The notes below the pieces were generated by a model, which did no database searches, was not told the DNA's origin, and worked only from the letters and a program-made list of their open reading frames with translations. Below, piece by piece: positions 28,051-36,378 of a stretch of DNA of 64,000 nt. Source of the DNA: JAHECE01 sp963780675. GTDB lineage: Bacteria; Actinomycetota; Actinomycetes; Actinomycetales; JAHECE01. Where the stretch lies: NCBI GenBank assembly GCA_963780675.1, contig CAWACR010000003.1, positions 1,054,001-1,118,000 on the forward strand. The letters run 5' to 3'. A program made the position numbers and the translations under genes. Numbering within the stretch: the first letter of the stretch is position 1; the number at the start of each line of letters is the position of its first letter.

Positions 28051-28544
28051 CGCGCGCCGCCCGTGTCCGCCGCCCCGCCCGGAGCGGCCCAGCCGCCGGT
28101 CGACCCGAGCCCACCGCTCCCCCGCTGCGACCCGGGAAGTCGCTCCGTGCGCACGAACCGTGCGCGCGAGACGCGCTGCACGACCAGCTGGGCGATGCGG
28201 TCCCCGCGACGCAACGTCACCGCCTCGCGCCGGTCGGTGTTGAGCAAGGTCACCGTGATCTCGCCCCGGAAGCCGGCATCGACGGTGCCGGGCGCGTTGA
28301 CCACGGTCAGCCCGTGCCGGGCGGCGAGGCCGGACCGCGGGTGCACGAACGCCGCGTACCCGTCGGGCAGCGCGATGGACGTGCCCGTCGGGACGGTCAC
28401 CCGCTCCCCCGGCGGGATGGCCACGTCCACCCTGGTCCGCAGGTCGGCCCCGGCGTCGCCTGGGTGGGCGTAGTCGGGCTCCGCCAGGTCCTCGTCGAGC
28501 TGGCAGAGCAGGACGTCGACGACGTCGACGGCTGAGTCGGTCAC
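28047..28544 (-). CDS. dut: Deoxyuridine 5'-triphosphate nucleotidohydrolase
   Basis: dUTPase hydrolyses dUTP to dUMP and pyrophosphate, keeping uracil out of DNA. 165 residues with all five trimeric motifs: HPGDAGADLRT, FVHPRSGLAARHGLTV, NAPGTVDAGFRGEI, RGDRIAQLVV, and the C-terminal glycine-rich arm RGSGGLGSTGG. The N-terminal VVDVLLCQLDEDLAEPDYA is the actinobacterial form. The start GTG at 28544 is seven bases after TAGAGT, so leaderless. It heads the dut-DUF3710-OB-DUF3159 operon. Confidence 0.96.
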   Translation of the reverse strand: MTDSAVDVVDVLLCQLDEDLAEPDYAHPGDAGADLRTRVDVAIPPGERVTVPTGTSIALPDGYAAFVHPRSGLAARHGLTVVNAPGTVDAGFRGEITVTLLNTDRREAVTLRRGDRIAQLVVQRVSRARFVRTERLPGSQRGSGGLGSTGGWAAPGGAADTGGAR

Positions 28545-28551
28545 GGGAAGG

Positions 28552-28557
28552 ACTCTA
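28552..28557 (-). promoter_or_regulatory. -10-like hexamer TAGAGT, leaderless promoter of the dut operon
   Basis: Read on the minus strand, TAGAGT is followed by seven bases and the dut GTG at 28544. Confidence 0.5.
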
Positions 28558-28621
28558 CTGACGACTCGCGAGGTGCACCGCCCTGCGGCCGGCCGAGCGG
28601 AACCGTTCCGGCCACGCGTGG

Positions 28622-28627
28622 CACGCT
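28622..28627 (+). promoter_or_regulatory. -10-like hexamer CACGCT before the DUF3093 gene
   Basis: CACGCT, six bases, ATG at 28634. The first base departs from the TANNNT pattern, so weaker than the others. Confidence 0.35.
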
Positions 28628-28633
28628 GGAGCC

Positions 28634-29113
28634 ATGCTTCCTTACCGCGAGCGACTCAGCGCCTCGATCGGCTACTGGACGCTTCCGCTGATCACCGGCG
28701 TCTTCGTCTCCCTGGCGCTCCTGCCCGTCGACGGACTCCTCGCCGCGGTCGTCGGCGCGGTGGCCACGGCCGGCGCGGCCACCGCGCTGGTCCGGGCCGG
28801 GGCGGTGGTCGAGGTGACCGCCGCGTCGTTCCGCGCCGGGACGGCACGCGTCCCCGCTCGCCACGTGGGCGCCGTCGAGGCCCTCGACCGTTCCGAGACC
28901 CGGCACGCACTCGGTCCCGGGCTCGACGCGAGAGCGTTCGCCTGCACCCGGCCGTGGGTGGCCACCGCGGTGCGCGTTCACCTGACGGACCCCCGGGACC
29001 CCGTCCCGTACTGGCTCGTCTCCACGCGGCACGCCGATCGCCTCGCGGGAGCGTTGCGCGAGGCCGCGGCGTCGGGCGGAGCTCAGGCCGCGCACTCCGA
29101 GCAGACCAGCTGA
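28634..29113 (+). CDS. DUF3093 family membrane protein
   Basis: A 159-residue protein of the DUF3093 family. Two hydrophobic spans near the start (ASIGYWTLPLITGVFVSLALLP and LAAVVGAVATAGAATALVRA), then a soluble part with the conserved AGTARVPARHVGAVEALD and RPWVATAVRVHLTDPRDPVPYWLVSTRH runs. Role unknown. It is routinely found divergent from dut in actinobacteria, as here. Its 3' end overlaps the convergent DUF4193 gene by 31 bases. Confidence 0.9.
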   Translation: MLPYRERLSASIGYWTLPLITGVFVSLALLPVDGLLAAVVGAVATAGAATALVRAGAVVEVTAASFRAGTARVPARHVGAVEALDRSETRHALGPGLDARAFACTRPWVATAVRVHLTDPRDPVPYWLVSTRHADRLAGALREAAASGGAQAAHSEQTS

Positions 29114-29382
29114 CCGTTCTCCTCGTAGGCGAGCTGGCTGCGGTGGTGCACCAGGAAGCAGCGGGAGCACGTGAACTCGTCGGCCTGGCGGGGCAGGACG
29201 CGGACCGAGAGCTCCTCGCCGCTGAGGTCGGCGCCGGGGAGCTCGAAGCCCTCGGCGGCCTCCGTCTCGTCCTCGTCGACGGCTGCCGAGTTCTTCTCGG
29301 CGCGCCGGGCCTTGAGCTCTTCGAGGGAGTCCTCGCTGAGCTCTTCGTCCGTCTTCCGCGGTGCGTCGTAGTCGGTCGCCAT
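29083..29382 (-). CDS. DUF4193 family zinc-ribbon protein
   Basis: A 99-residue acidic protein of the DUF4193 family (MATDYDAPRKTDEELSEDSL). The N-terminal two-thirds are charged and probably disordered; the end is a compact zinc ribbon with four cysteines, FTCSRCFLVHH and LVCSECA. Role unknown, conserved across actinobacteria. The ATG at 29382 is fixed by the conserved N-terminus. Confidence 0.9.
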   Translation of the reverse strand: MATDYDAPRKTDEELSEDSLEELKARRAEKNSAAVDEDETEAAEGFELPGADLSGEELSVRVLPRQADEFTCSRCFLVHHRSQLAYEENGQLVCSECAA

Positions 29383-29515
29383 GAGGGGCGTCACGCTCCG
29401 GTCTGGTCGGTGGGTCGCGGGCCGGGTTCGCCCGGCACGGTGTCTAACGCGCGCGGGCGCCACATGTTCCCGCGAGCGAAGGGATTGTGCACCATCCGGA
29501 CCACCTGCGCAGCAC

Positions 29516-29536
29516 CACGGCCGCACCGCGGCCGTG
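29516..29536 (-). terminator. Stem-loop after suhB
   Basis: Perfect nine-base arms (CACGGCCGC and complement) with a three-base loop, beginning two bases past the suhB stop. Confidence 0.5.
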
Positions 29537-29537
29537 T

Positions 29538-30413
29538 TCATTCGCCGGGAGCGTCAGCACCCTCCGCTCGGAGGGCCCGGAGAAGCGTGTCCAGCTCGGC
29601 CACGACGCCCTCCGACCCCGCCACGGTCATCGCCTCGCCCGCCGGTCGGCCCCCGAGGCCGACGACGACGCCACCCGCCTCCTCCACGAGCAGTGCCCCC
29701 GCCGCGAGGTCCCACGGGTTGAGCCCGCGCTCGTAGTAGCCGTCGAGCTCACCGGCCGCGATCGCGCAGAGGTCGAGGGACGCGCAACCCGCCCTGCGGA
29801 TGTCCCGGACCCTCGGCAGGACCTCGGCCACGACGCGGCCCTGGTCCGCCCGTCGGTCGGCGGTGTAGCCGAAACCCGTCCCGACGAGAGCCAGCGCGAG
29901 CGGAACAGCCGGGTTCACGGTCAGCCGCTCGGACGTCCCGAGACGGTCGTCCGCGCGCCACGCGCCCAGTCCCCGCGCCGCCCGGTACGTCCGGCCGAGC
30001 GCCGGAGCGCTCACGCACCCGGCGACGGGCGCCCACCGCCCCGGCTCGGTCGGCTGACCCGTGACGACGGCGATGCTGACGGCGTAGGAGGGGATGCCGT
30101 AGAGGAAGTTGACGGTGCCGTCGATGGGATCGACCACCCACGTCAGCCCGCTGGACCCCGGCTCGTACCCGTACTCCTCGCCGAGGACGCCGTCCTGCGG
30201 GCGGGCGGCGCGGATCGCCGCGCGGACGAATCGTTCCGAGGCGGTGTCGAGCTCGGTCACCACGTCGACGGGGCTCGACTTGGTCGCGGCCACCCCGACG
30301 CCGGAGCGCCGCCCGCTCAGCACCAGCTCCGCCGCGCCGCGCGCGGTCCTGACGGCCAGGTCCATGAGCTGCCCGGCCTCGCCGACCGGGACGTCCGTAC
30401 GTGCGCCGTTCAT
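29538..30413 (-). CDS. suhB: Inositol monophosphatase family protein
   Basis: A 291-residue Mg-dependent sugar phosphatase of the inositol monophosphatase family, probably making free inositol for mycothiol or phosphatidylinositol. Metal-site motifs: SSPVDVVTELDTASERFV, GEEYGYEPG, WVVDPIDGTVNFLYGIP (the DPIDGT signature), and the C-terminal ERGLNPWDLAAGALLVEEAGG. The ATG at 30413 has a strong AGGAGGTGGAG just upstream. Divergent from sepH, a standard actinobacterial arrangement. A hairpin follows its stop. Confidence 0.93.
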   Translation of the reverse strand: MNGARTDVPVGEAGQLMDLAVRTARGAAELVLSGRRSGVGVAATKSSPVDVVTELDTASERFVRAAIRAARPQDGVLGEEYGYEPGSSGLTWVVDPIDGTVNFLYGIPSYAVSIAVVTGQPTEPGRWAPVAGCVSAPALGRTYRAARGLGAWRADDRLGTSERLTVNPAVPLALALVGTGFGYTADRRADQGRVVAEVLPRVRDIRRAGCASLDLCAIAAGELDGYYERGLNPWDLAAGALLVEEAGGVVVGLGGRPAGEAMTVAGSEGVVAELDTLLRALRAEGADAPGE

Positions 30414-30643
30414 CTCCACCTCCTGTGGGACTCTTGGGTGTGGGGCCTCGCCCCGGTGGGCGGGACGCGCCGAGACCGTGCCCGCGCCGCGCGCACCGCA
30501 CCCGCTCGTGCACCATACGGGCGCCGGGCGAACGCGGGGCGAGCGCCGCACGAACGCCGAACGACGACGCCACACCGAGCCGGGTGCCGGCACTCGTCGG
30601 CCGGGGATGGCACTCTGGCCGCAGGGACTGTGAGGAGGCGGGT
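30414..30643. other. Divergent intergenic region suhB / sepH
   Basis: About 230 bases containing the two ribosome binding sites and a purine- and GC-rich centre. No clear -35/-10 pair or palindrome was found in it. Confidence 0.3.
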
Positions 30644-31720
30644 ATGGCTGAGCTCGAGCTCGAGGGGCTCCACGCCGACGGCGAGCATCTCGTCCTGGTC
30701 GGCCCCGATGGGCAGCGGTTCCGGCTGCTGATAGACGACGCCCTGCGCGCGGCGGTCCGCCGGGACCGCCCGCAGCTCGAGCACCTGAGGTCCGCCGCGC
30801 ACCCGCGGCCACGGGACATCCAGAGCAGGATCCGCGCCGGCGAGTCCGCCGAGGACGTCGCCCGGCTCTCCGACCTCCCGGTCGAGCACGTCCGCAAGTA
30901 CGAGGGTCCGGTCCTCGCCGAGCGCTCGTGGGCAGCCGAACAGGCGCGAGCGATCGCGATCGGCCGCGAGAGCGGCGCCCCGCGCCTCGGTGATCTGGTG
31001 ATCGACCGGCTCGCGGCCAGGGGCGTGCCACCCCAGGACCTCGAGTGGACCGCGATCCGCCGACCGGGCGAGGCCTGGGAACTGGTCCTCACCTTCACTG
31101 CGGGCGGCCGCGAGCGGCAGGCGCGGTGGAGCGTCGACCTCCCCTCCCGCTCTCTCCACGCGCTCGACGACGAGGGCCGGTGGCTCTCCGAGGTGGAGCT
31201 CGGTGGGCCGGCGACCCGCCGGCACCTCACGACGGTGCGCTCGCGCGTGTACGACGTGGACGTGACCACAGGCACTCCCGTACCCGTTGCGGCCGACGAA
31301 GTGGCACCGTCGGGGGCCCTCGCGTCGGAGGCCCCGTCGTCGGAGGCTCCGTCGTCGTCGTCGGACGCCACGACCACGACCGACTCGGCCTCCCTCACCG
31401 ACGACCTCCTCGACGAGCTGCGGGCCTCCCGAGGCGTGCGGCACGAGATCCCGCGGCTCGAGGACGAGGCCTTCGACGTCGACCAGCCCCCTGCGGCCCA
31501 CCCGCCCGCCTCGGCCCCCGAGGAGGCGCGAGACGCGGCCGTGCTCCCGCTCCCGGTGGGCGCCTGGGCCACGGTCTCCACCGAGCCCGACGGGGCCGGG
31601 GCGGAGTCGGAGGCGGCGGATCGGCCGGCGCCGGATGTCGCCCGCAAGCCCCGGAGCCGCTCCCGCCGTACCAGCGTCCCCAGCTGGGACGAGATCGTCT
31701 TCGGCGCCAAGCCCGAGTAG
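30644..31720 (+). CDS. sepH: Septation protein SepH
   Basis: A 358-residue SepH protein (formerly DUF3071), which stimulates FtsZ assembly during actinobacterial cell division. The conserved N-terminal domain reads ELELEGLHADGEHLVLVGPDG, FRLLIDDALRAAVRRDRP, then the helix-turn-helix-like SRIRAGESAEDVARLSDLP and HVRKYEGPVLAERSWAA. After about residue 210 the chain is a long disordered linker rich in Ser, Thr, Pro and Glu. It closes with the conserved C-terminal peptide PSWDEIVFGAKPE, as in Streptomyces SepH. Ribosome binding site GAGGAGG ahead of the ATG. Confidence 0.94.
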   Translation: MAELELEGLHADGEHLVLVGPDGQRFRLLIDDALRAAVRRDRPQLEHLRSAAHPRPRDIQSRIRAGESAEDVARLSDLPVEHVRKYEGPVLAERSWAAEQARAIAIGRESGAPRLGDLVIDRLAARGVPPQDLEWTAIRRPGEAWELVLTFTAGGRERQARWSVDLPSRSLHALDDEGRWLSEVELGGPATRRHLTTVRSRVYDVDVTTGTPVPVAADEVAPSGALASEAPSSEAPSSSSDATTTTDSASLTDDLLDELRASRGVRHEIPRLEDEAFDVDQPPAAHPPASAPEEARDAAVLPLPVGAWATVSTEPDGAGAESEAADRPAPDVARKPRSRSRRTSVPSWDEIVFGAKPE

Positions 31721-31745
31721 CGAGCCGGACACCTCGCCCGCGGCC

Positions 31746-32969
31746 TCAGCGCGTCACGACCACCAGGGGGACGACCATCTCGTCCCGGGTGAGGGATCCG
31801 TGCATGCCGACCAGACCGAGGGACTGCGGCGTCTGCGTGCGGGAGTCCAGGACCGCACGCCTCCCTCGGGCGGCCACGACGACGTCGCCGATCGCGGCCC
31901 GGTGCCGAGCGAGCACCGGGCCGAACAGCCCCAGGCCCTCGGCCTGCGCACGGGTGAGGACCCAGGCGGTCTCGCCCAGCACGTCCTGCCAACGCAGCGC
32001 CACGTCGTCGGCCTGACCAGCCGCGCAGTAGACGTGCGAAGCCCGTGGCTCACCGGCGACGAGGTCGACGCCGCGCGCGAGGTCCGGGGTCTTGGCGACG
32101 TCGATCTTGTCCTTGTGGCCGACGTCGACCATGCCGTGGTCGGCGGTCACGAGGAGGGTGGTACCCGTCGGCAGGGACCGGGCGAGGCGCGCCAGCTCGC
32201 GGTCGACGCTCTCGACCTGCTCGCCCCACTCCCACGACCCCCAGCCCTTGTGGTGACCCGCCGTGTCCACGTCCCCCCAGTACAGGTAGACGAGCCGAGC
32301 GGGGCCGCGGCGCAGGGCCCGCAGCGCGACGTCGACGCGGTCCGCCATCGACCCCCCCGCCGAGAAGCTGCCCCCTCGGAAGGCCGCCCGGGAGAGGCCG
32401 GAGTCCCGGAACCGCTCCTTGCCGATGCTGACGATCTCGACCCCGGCAGCTGACAGCCGCTCGAAGACGGTCGGGCAGGGCTGCCACTCCTCGGGCCGCG
32501 CCGAGCCGCCCCAGCTGAGCATGTTCGTGAGCTCCCGCGAGCGGGGGTCGCGGAGGGTGTAGCCGAGCATCCCGCTGACCCCGGGGTGGAGCGCGGTCCC
32601 GAGCATCGTCAGGGACGTGGCGGTGGTCGAGGGGAACCCTGCGCTGAGGGCCCGCGCCCCCGGCAGCAGGGAGCGGAGGAACGGGGCGTGTCCCCCGCGC
32701 TCCTCGAGCATGCGCATCCCCAGGCCGTCGACCAGGACCACGCACACCTTGTCCGTGGGTTCGAGCCGCACGCCACCGGGGGGCTCGGCCCGGCCGACGC
32801 CGCAGCCCGCGTCGTCGCCCGCGTCGTCGCCCGAGGACGCCGCCAGCGGTGCTCCCAGCGCCTCCGCGACCGCGGGCAGGACCGCCCGGAGGCTGGGCCC
32901 CCCGTAGTCGGGGAGCGTGAACTCCGCCGGGGCCGGCACGAGCGAGCCGGCGTGCCCCGATGGACTCAC
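31746..32969 (-). CDS. Alkaline-phosphatase-superfamily phosphodiesterase/nucleotide pyrophosphatase
   Basis: A 407-residue type I phosphodiesterase/nucleotide pyrophosphatase. Metal and nucleophile positions: VCVVLVDGLGMRML (first Asp, about residue 79), AGFPSTTATSLTMLGT (Thr nucleophile), LVYLYWGDVDTAGHHKGWGS, and TLLVTADHGMVDV (Asp-His). No signal peptide, so probably cytoplasmic. It is co-oriented with and overlaps DUF5998, a pair conserved in actinobacteria. Substrate unknown. The GTG at 32969 overlaps the upstream stop by four bases, fixing the start. Confidence 0.9.
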   Translation of the reverse strand: MSPSGHAGSLVPAPAEFTLPDYGGPSLRAVLPAVAEALGAPLAASSGDDAGDDAGCGVGRAEPPGGVRLEPTDKVCVVLVDGLGMRMLEERGGHAPFLRSLLPGARALSAGFPSTTATSLTMLGTALHPGVSGMLGYTLRDPRSRELTNMLSWGGSARPEEWQPCPTVFERLSAAGVEIVSIGKERFRDSGLSRAAFRGGSFSAGGSMADRVDVALRALRRGPARLVYLYWGDVDTAGHHKGWGSWEWGEQVESVDRELARLARSLPTGTTLLVTADHGMVDVGHKDKIDVAKTPDLARGVDLVAGEPRASHVYCAAGQADDVALRWQDVLGETAWVLTRAQAEGLGLFGPVLARHRAAIGDVVVAARGRRAVLDSRTQTPQSLGLVGMHGSLTRDEMVVPLVVVTR

Positions 32970-33541
32970 GAGTGCCTGGCGGTGGCGGCCGAGATCGCGC
33001 GGCTGAAGGCGATCGCCGCGTCGACCGCGGCCCGACCCTCGGCGGCCGCGCTGACGCGCACCACGACGTCGTCGTGCGCGATCGTGCCCGTCAGCCCGTG
33101 GTCGGCCTCGCACCTGGGGTCCCCGCAGGTCGCCGGCTCGAGGTCGATGCGCTGGAGCGCGCCCCAGCCGAGCGCGAGGGTCAGCTCGCCCGGGGTGCGC
33201 CCCGATCGGTGGCGGGCCGGGTTCTCCACACCGTGGGTGAGGACCACCGATCGGATCTCCCGCAGCGGTACCGCCTCGGTGGTCGCCGACGCGACGGGCG
33301 GGTTCTCGGGGTTCTCGGCGGGATGGTCGTCCGCGTGCGCCACGATCACCCGGGTCGGGGTCAGCACGAGCGCCGTCACGTGGCGCCTGACCTCGGACTC
33401 GTCGAACGTGGTCTCGGGGTGGACGAGGTAGGACAGGACGGCCTCGCCGCCGAGTGCGACGTCCAGGACGTCGGCGACGAGGTCGGGGTAGTACCCGGCG
33501 TGGTCGAGGTCCGCCCTGAGCCGGGAGTTCAGCGTGCTCAC
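32966..33541 (-). CDS. DUF5998 family protein
   Basis: A 191-residue protein of the DUF5998 family, unknown function. Conserved: LRADLDHAGYYPDLVADVLDVALGGE, YLVHPETTFDESEVRRHVTALVLTPTR, REIRSVVLTHGVENP and the short two-cysteine segment TCGDPRCEADHG, which might bind metal. The start GTG at 33541 lies six bases after GAGGAT read on the minus strand. It is translationally coupled to the phosphodiesterase downstream. Confidence 0.9.
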   Translation of the reverse strand: MSTLNSRLRADLDHAGYYPDLVADVLDVALGGEAVLSYLVHPETTFDESEVRRHVTALVLTPTRVIVAHADDHPAENPENPPVASATTEAVPLREIRSVVLTHGVENPARHRSGRTPGELTLALGWGALQRIDLEPATCGDPRCEADHGLTGTIAHDDVVVRVSAAAEGRAAVDAAIAFSRAISAATARHS

Positions 33542-33547
33542 GCGACC

Positions 33548-33553
33548 ATCCTC
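33548..33553 (-). promoter_or_regulatory. -10-like hexamer GAGGAT before the DUF5998 gene
   Basis: On the minus strand GAGGAT, six bases, GTG at 33541. It could equally serve as a ribosome binding site, so the reading is uncertain. Confidence 0.3.
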
Positions 33554-33591
33554 GCACCTCGACCTGCGCGGGACGGGTGCTCACCGCCGGG

Positions 33592-36287
33592 TCAGCCCGG
33601 CAAGGACCGCCGCTGCGCCCCGGAGCGGGCCGGCCGTGCCAGCTCGATCCGGGCCCCCAGCACGGCGAGACCCTCCTCCGCGACAAGGACGGGGTCGAGC
33701 ACGAGGTTCGCGACGTCCGGGAGGTCGTCGCCGAGCACGGCGACGCGCGCCAGGAGGTCCTCGAGGGCGTGCACATCCACGGGCGGTGCGCCCGCCGCAC
33801 CGAACAGCCGCGGCGCCGCGTGGACGGAGCGCACGATCTCCCGGACGTCGACGTCCGTCAGGGGCGGGATGCCGTGAGCCACGTCGCCGAGGAGGTCGAC
33901 GGCGTCCCCCGCGAGGCCGAAGGAGACGACGGGCCCGTAGAGCTCGTCCTCGCGCGCACGGATCACGCACGCCACCCCGAGCGGGGCCATCGGCTGGACC
34001 TCGACGCTGCCGCCCTCCTCCCCGGCCGCCGCGGTCAGGTGCGCGACCGCGTCCCGCACCTCGACGTCGCCGGCGACGTCCAGGCGGACGCCCCCGAGGT
34101 CCAGCCGGTGGCGACGCCGCGGGTCGGCCGTCTTGACCGCGACCGGACCGCCGAACCGTCGGGCGGCCTCGACCGCCTCCTCGGCCGTCCGGGCGGTCTC
34201 CGCAGGCCACAGCGCGATCCCGTAGTGGCCGAGGACCTCGGTGGTCCGGGCTCGGTCGAGGACCACCGAGCCCCCGCCCGGGAGCCCCGTCGCGAGGGTC
34301 CGGACCAGTTCGAGCGCCGCGCGGTGGTCGATCCCGGTGGGGGCGACCGGCGTTCCGCGGTCGGCCCGGACCCAGCGTGCGTAGCGGGCCGCCGCGGCGA
34401 GGGCGGCCACGGCGTCCTCGCCGCTCGCGAAGGCCGGGACCCGGGTGACGGAGTCCTCGCCCCGGTGGGTCAGCTCGTCGGCCAGCCCGTGCAGACCGAA
34501 GATGCAGGCCGCTGTGGTGCGCCCCGTCCGGGCGGCGGCCGCGGCGACCACAGCCCCGACACGTGCGTCCGCGTCGCCGAGCACGGGGAGATAGGCCACG
34601 ACGAGGCTGTCCCAGTCGGTCTGCCCGAGAGCCGCTCGAGGGCCGCCTCGTAGGCGTCCGAACCGGCGTCGGCCTCCAGGAAGGCCGGCTCGCCGGCGAC
34701 GGCGAGCCCGCGTGCCCGCGCGACCTCCCCGAGGAGGCTCGAGAGGGAGCCAGAGTTCGTGAGGATCGCCACGCGCTCGCCGGTCGGCAGCGGCTGGGAC
34801 TCCAGGAGCTGGGCGACGTCGAGCATCGCGTGGGTGCTCTCGACCCGCACGACGCCGGCCTGGCGCAGCAGCTCCTCCAGGACGCGCCTCGGCTCGCGCG
34901 AGGTGCGCACCGGGTGACCCGGCGGGACCACCTGTCCCGTCTGCCCGGAGACGACGGCGACCACCGGCTTGAGCGCGCTCAGGCGACGGGCCACCCGGGT
35001 GAACTTGCGGGGGTTACCGATCGACTCGAGGTAGACCGCGGCCACCCGCGTCGCGTCGTCGTCGGCCCAGAACTGCATCGCGTCGTTCCCCGAGACGTCT
35101 GCTCGGTGGCCGGCCGAGAGGAACGTCCTCAGCCCGATGCGGCGCCGGTGGGTCGCCGCGAGGAGCGCGAGGCCGGCCGCGGCCGACTGGCAGAAGAGAC
35201 CGAGCCCGCCCGGGGGCGGCAGGTCGGGCCACAGGGTCGCGTCCAGGCGCCCGGCCGCCCCGCTCGCGACGAGTCCGAACGACTGCGGACCGACCAGGCG
35301 CATCCCGCCGTCGCGGGCCGCCCGCAAGAGCTCGGCCTGCAGGAGAGCGCCCGCGGGGCCCGTCTCGCCGAAGCCGCCCGAGAGCACCACGAGCCCGCGA
35401 GCGCCCAGGTCGGCCACCTCCCGAGCGATCGCCGGCAGCCGGTTCGCGGGGGCCGCGACCACCGCGAGGTCGACCGGTCCGGGCACGGCCCGCAGCGAGA
35501 CATGGACCGACACCCGGGGGCCGTCGTCGCGCACGGGGTCCGGGACAGGCCCTGCGGTCCCCGCGGTGTCCGCCCTGACGAGGTGGACGGCCCCCGAGAA
35601 CGGGCTCGCCTCGACGGACCGCGCGACCCGCAAGGCGAAGCGGGCCTCCCGCTCCCCCTCCGCGACGACGACGACGGAAGACGCGCCGAGGAGGGTCTGC
35701 ATGCTCCGCGCGTCCGCGCGATGCTCCCGCTCTGCCATGACCGCGAGCGACCGCTCGGTCGGGTCGATGTCGAACCCGACCGCGATCACGCCGTCGTCGT
35801 AGGACTGCCGGACGTCGTACCCGGCGTCCCGGAAGACGTTGATCATGCGCGCGTTGCCCGGCAGGACGTCCGCGACGAACCGGCGGATGCCTCGCTCGCG
35901 GGCCGCCGCGGCCAGGTGCTCCAGCAGCACCGAGCCCAGGCCGTGGCCCTGCAGGGCGTCGGCGACGTTGAACGCCACCTCGGCCCGGGCGGCGTCGAGC
36001 CGGTCGTAGCGACCCACGGCCACGATCTCGCCACCGGAGACCAGGACGAGCGCCACCCTCTCGTCGTGGTCGACTCGGGTGAGGCGCGCGAGGTCCCGGT
36101 CGCTCAGACGCGCCAGCGGCGCGAAGAAGCGGAAGTAGGTCGACTCCGGCGACTGGCGCACGTGGAAGCGCTGGAGCGCGTCGGCGTCGTCGGGGCGGAT
36201 CGGGCGGATGTGCATGGTGCTGCCGTCCCGCAGCACGACGTCCGCCTCCCAGTGCGCGGGGTACGGCGCGGAAGCCTCGTCGCCCAC
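33592..36287 (-). pseudogene. GNAT acetyltransferase fused to ADP-forming acyl-CoA synthetase, single frameshift
   Basis: About 900 residues in all, the actinobacterial Pat-like layout. N-terminal GNAT domain (MHIRPIRPDDADALQRFH, ALQGHGLGSVLLEHLAAAA), CoA-binding domain, flavodoxin-like succinyl-CoA-ligase domain (SGNDAMQFWADDDATRVAAVYLE), and C-terminal ATP-grasp domain (RTTEVLGHYGIALWPAE, FGGPVAVKT). Such proteins acetylate lysines, for example on acetyl-CoA synthetase. Near 34620-34625 the frame must move by one base: the upstream frame loses homology after LERLSGRP, and the next frame resumes at VAYLPVLGDADA. Everything else is intact, so one indel, real or a sequence error, splits it. 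The start at 36287 is seven bases after TAGGGT; 36296 is the alternative. Confidence 0.85.
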
Positions 36288-36294
36288 GAGCGCC

Positions 36295-36300
36295 ACCCTA
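36295..36300 (-). promoter_or_regulatory. -10-like hexamer TAGGGT, leaderless promoter of the GNAT/acyl-CoA synthetase
   Basis: On the minus strand TAGGGT, seven bases, then GTG at 36287. It overlaps the alternative start at 36296, which argues for 36287. Confidence 0.45.
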
Positions 36301-36365
36301 GCCGCGCGGCCCACCCGGTGGGCCGTCCGCGGGCGTGTGCGCCCGGGGCACACGACGGGACCGGC

Positions 36366-36371
36366 GACAAT
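36366..36371 (+). promoter_or_regulatory. -10-like hexamer GACAAT, leaderless promoter of parC
   Basis: GACAAT, seven bases, ATG at 36379, with no Shine-Dalgarno sequence. Confidence 0.45.
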
Positions 36372-36378
36372 CGTCCCC

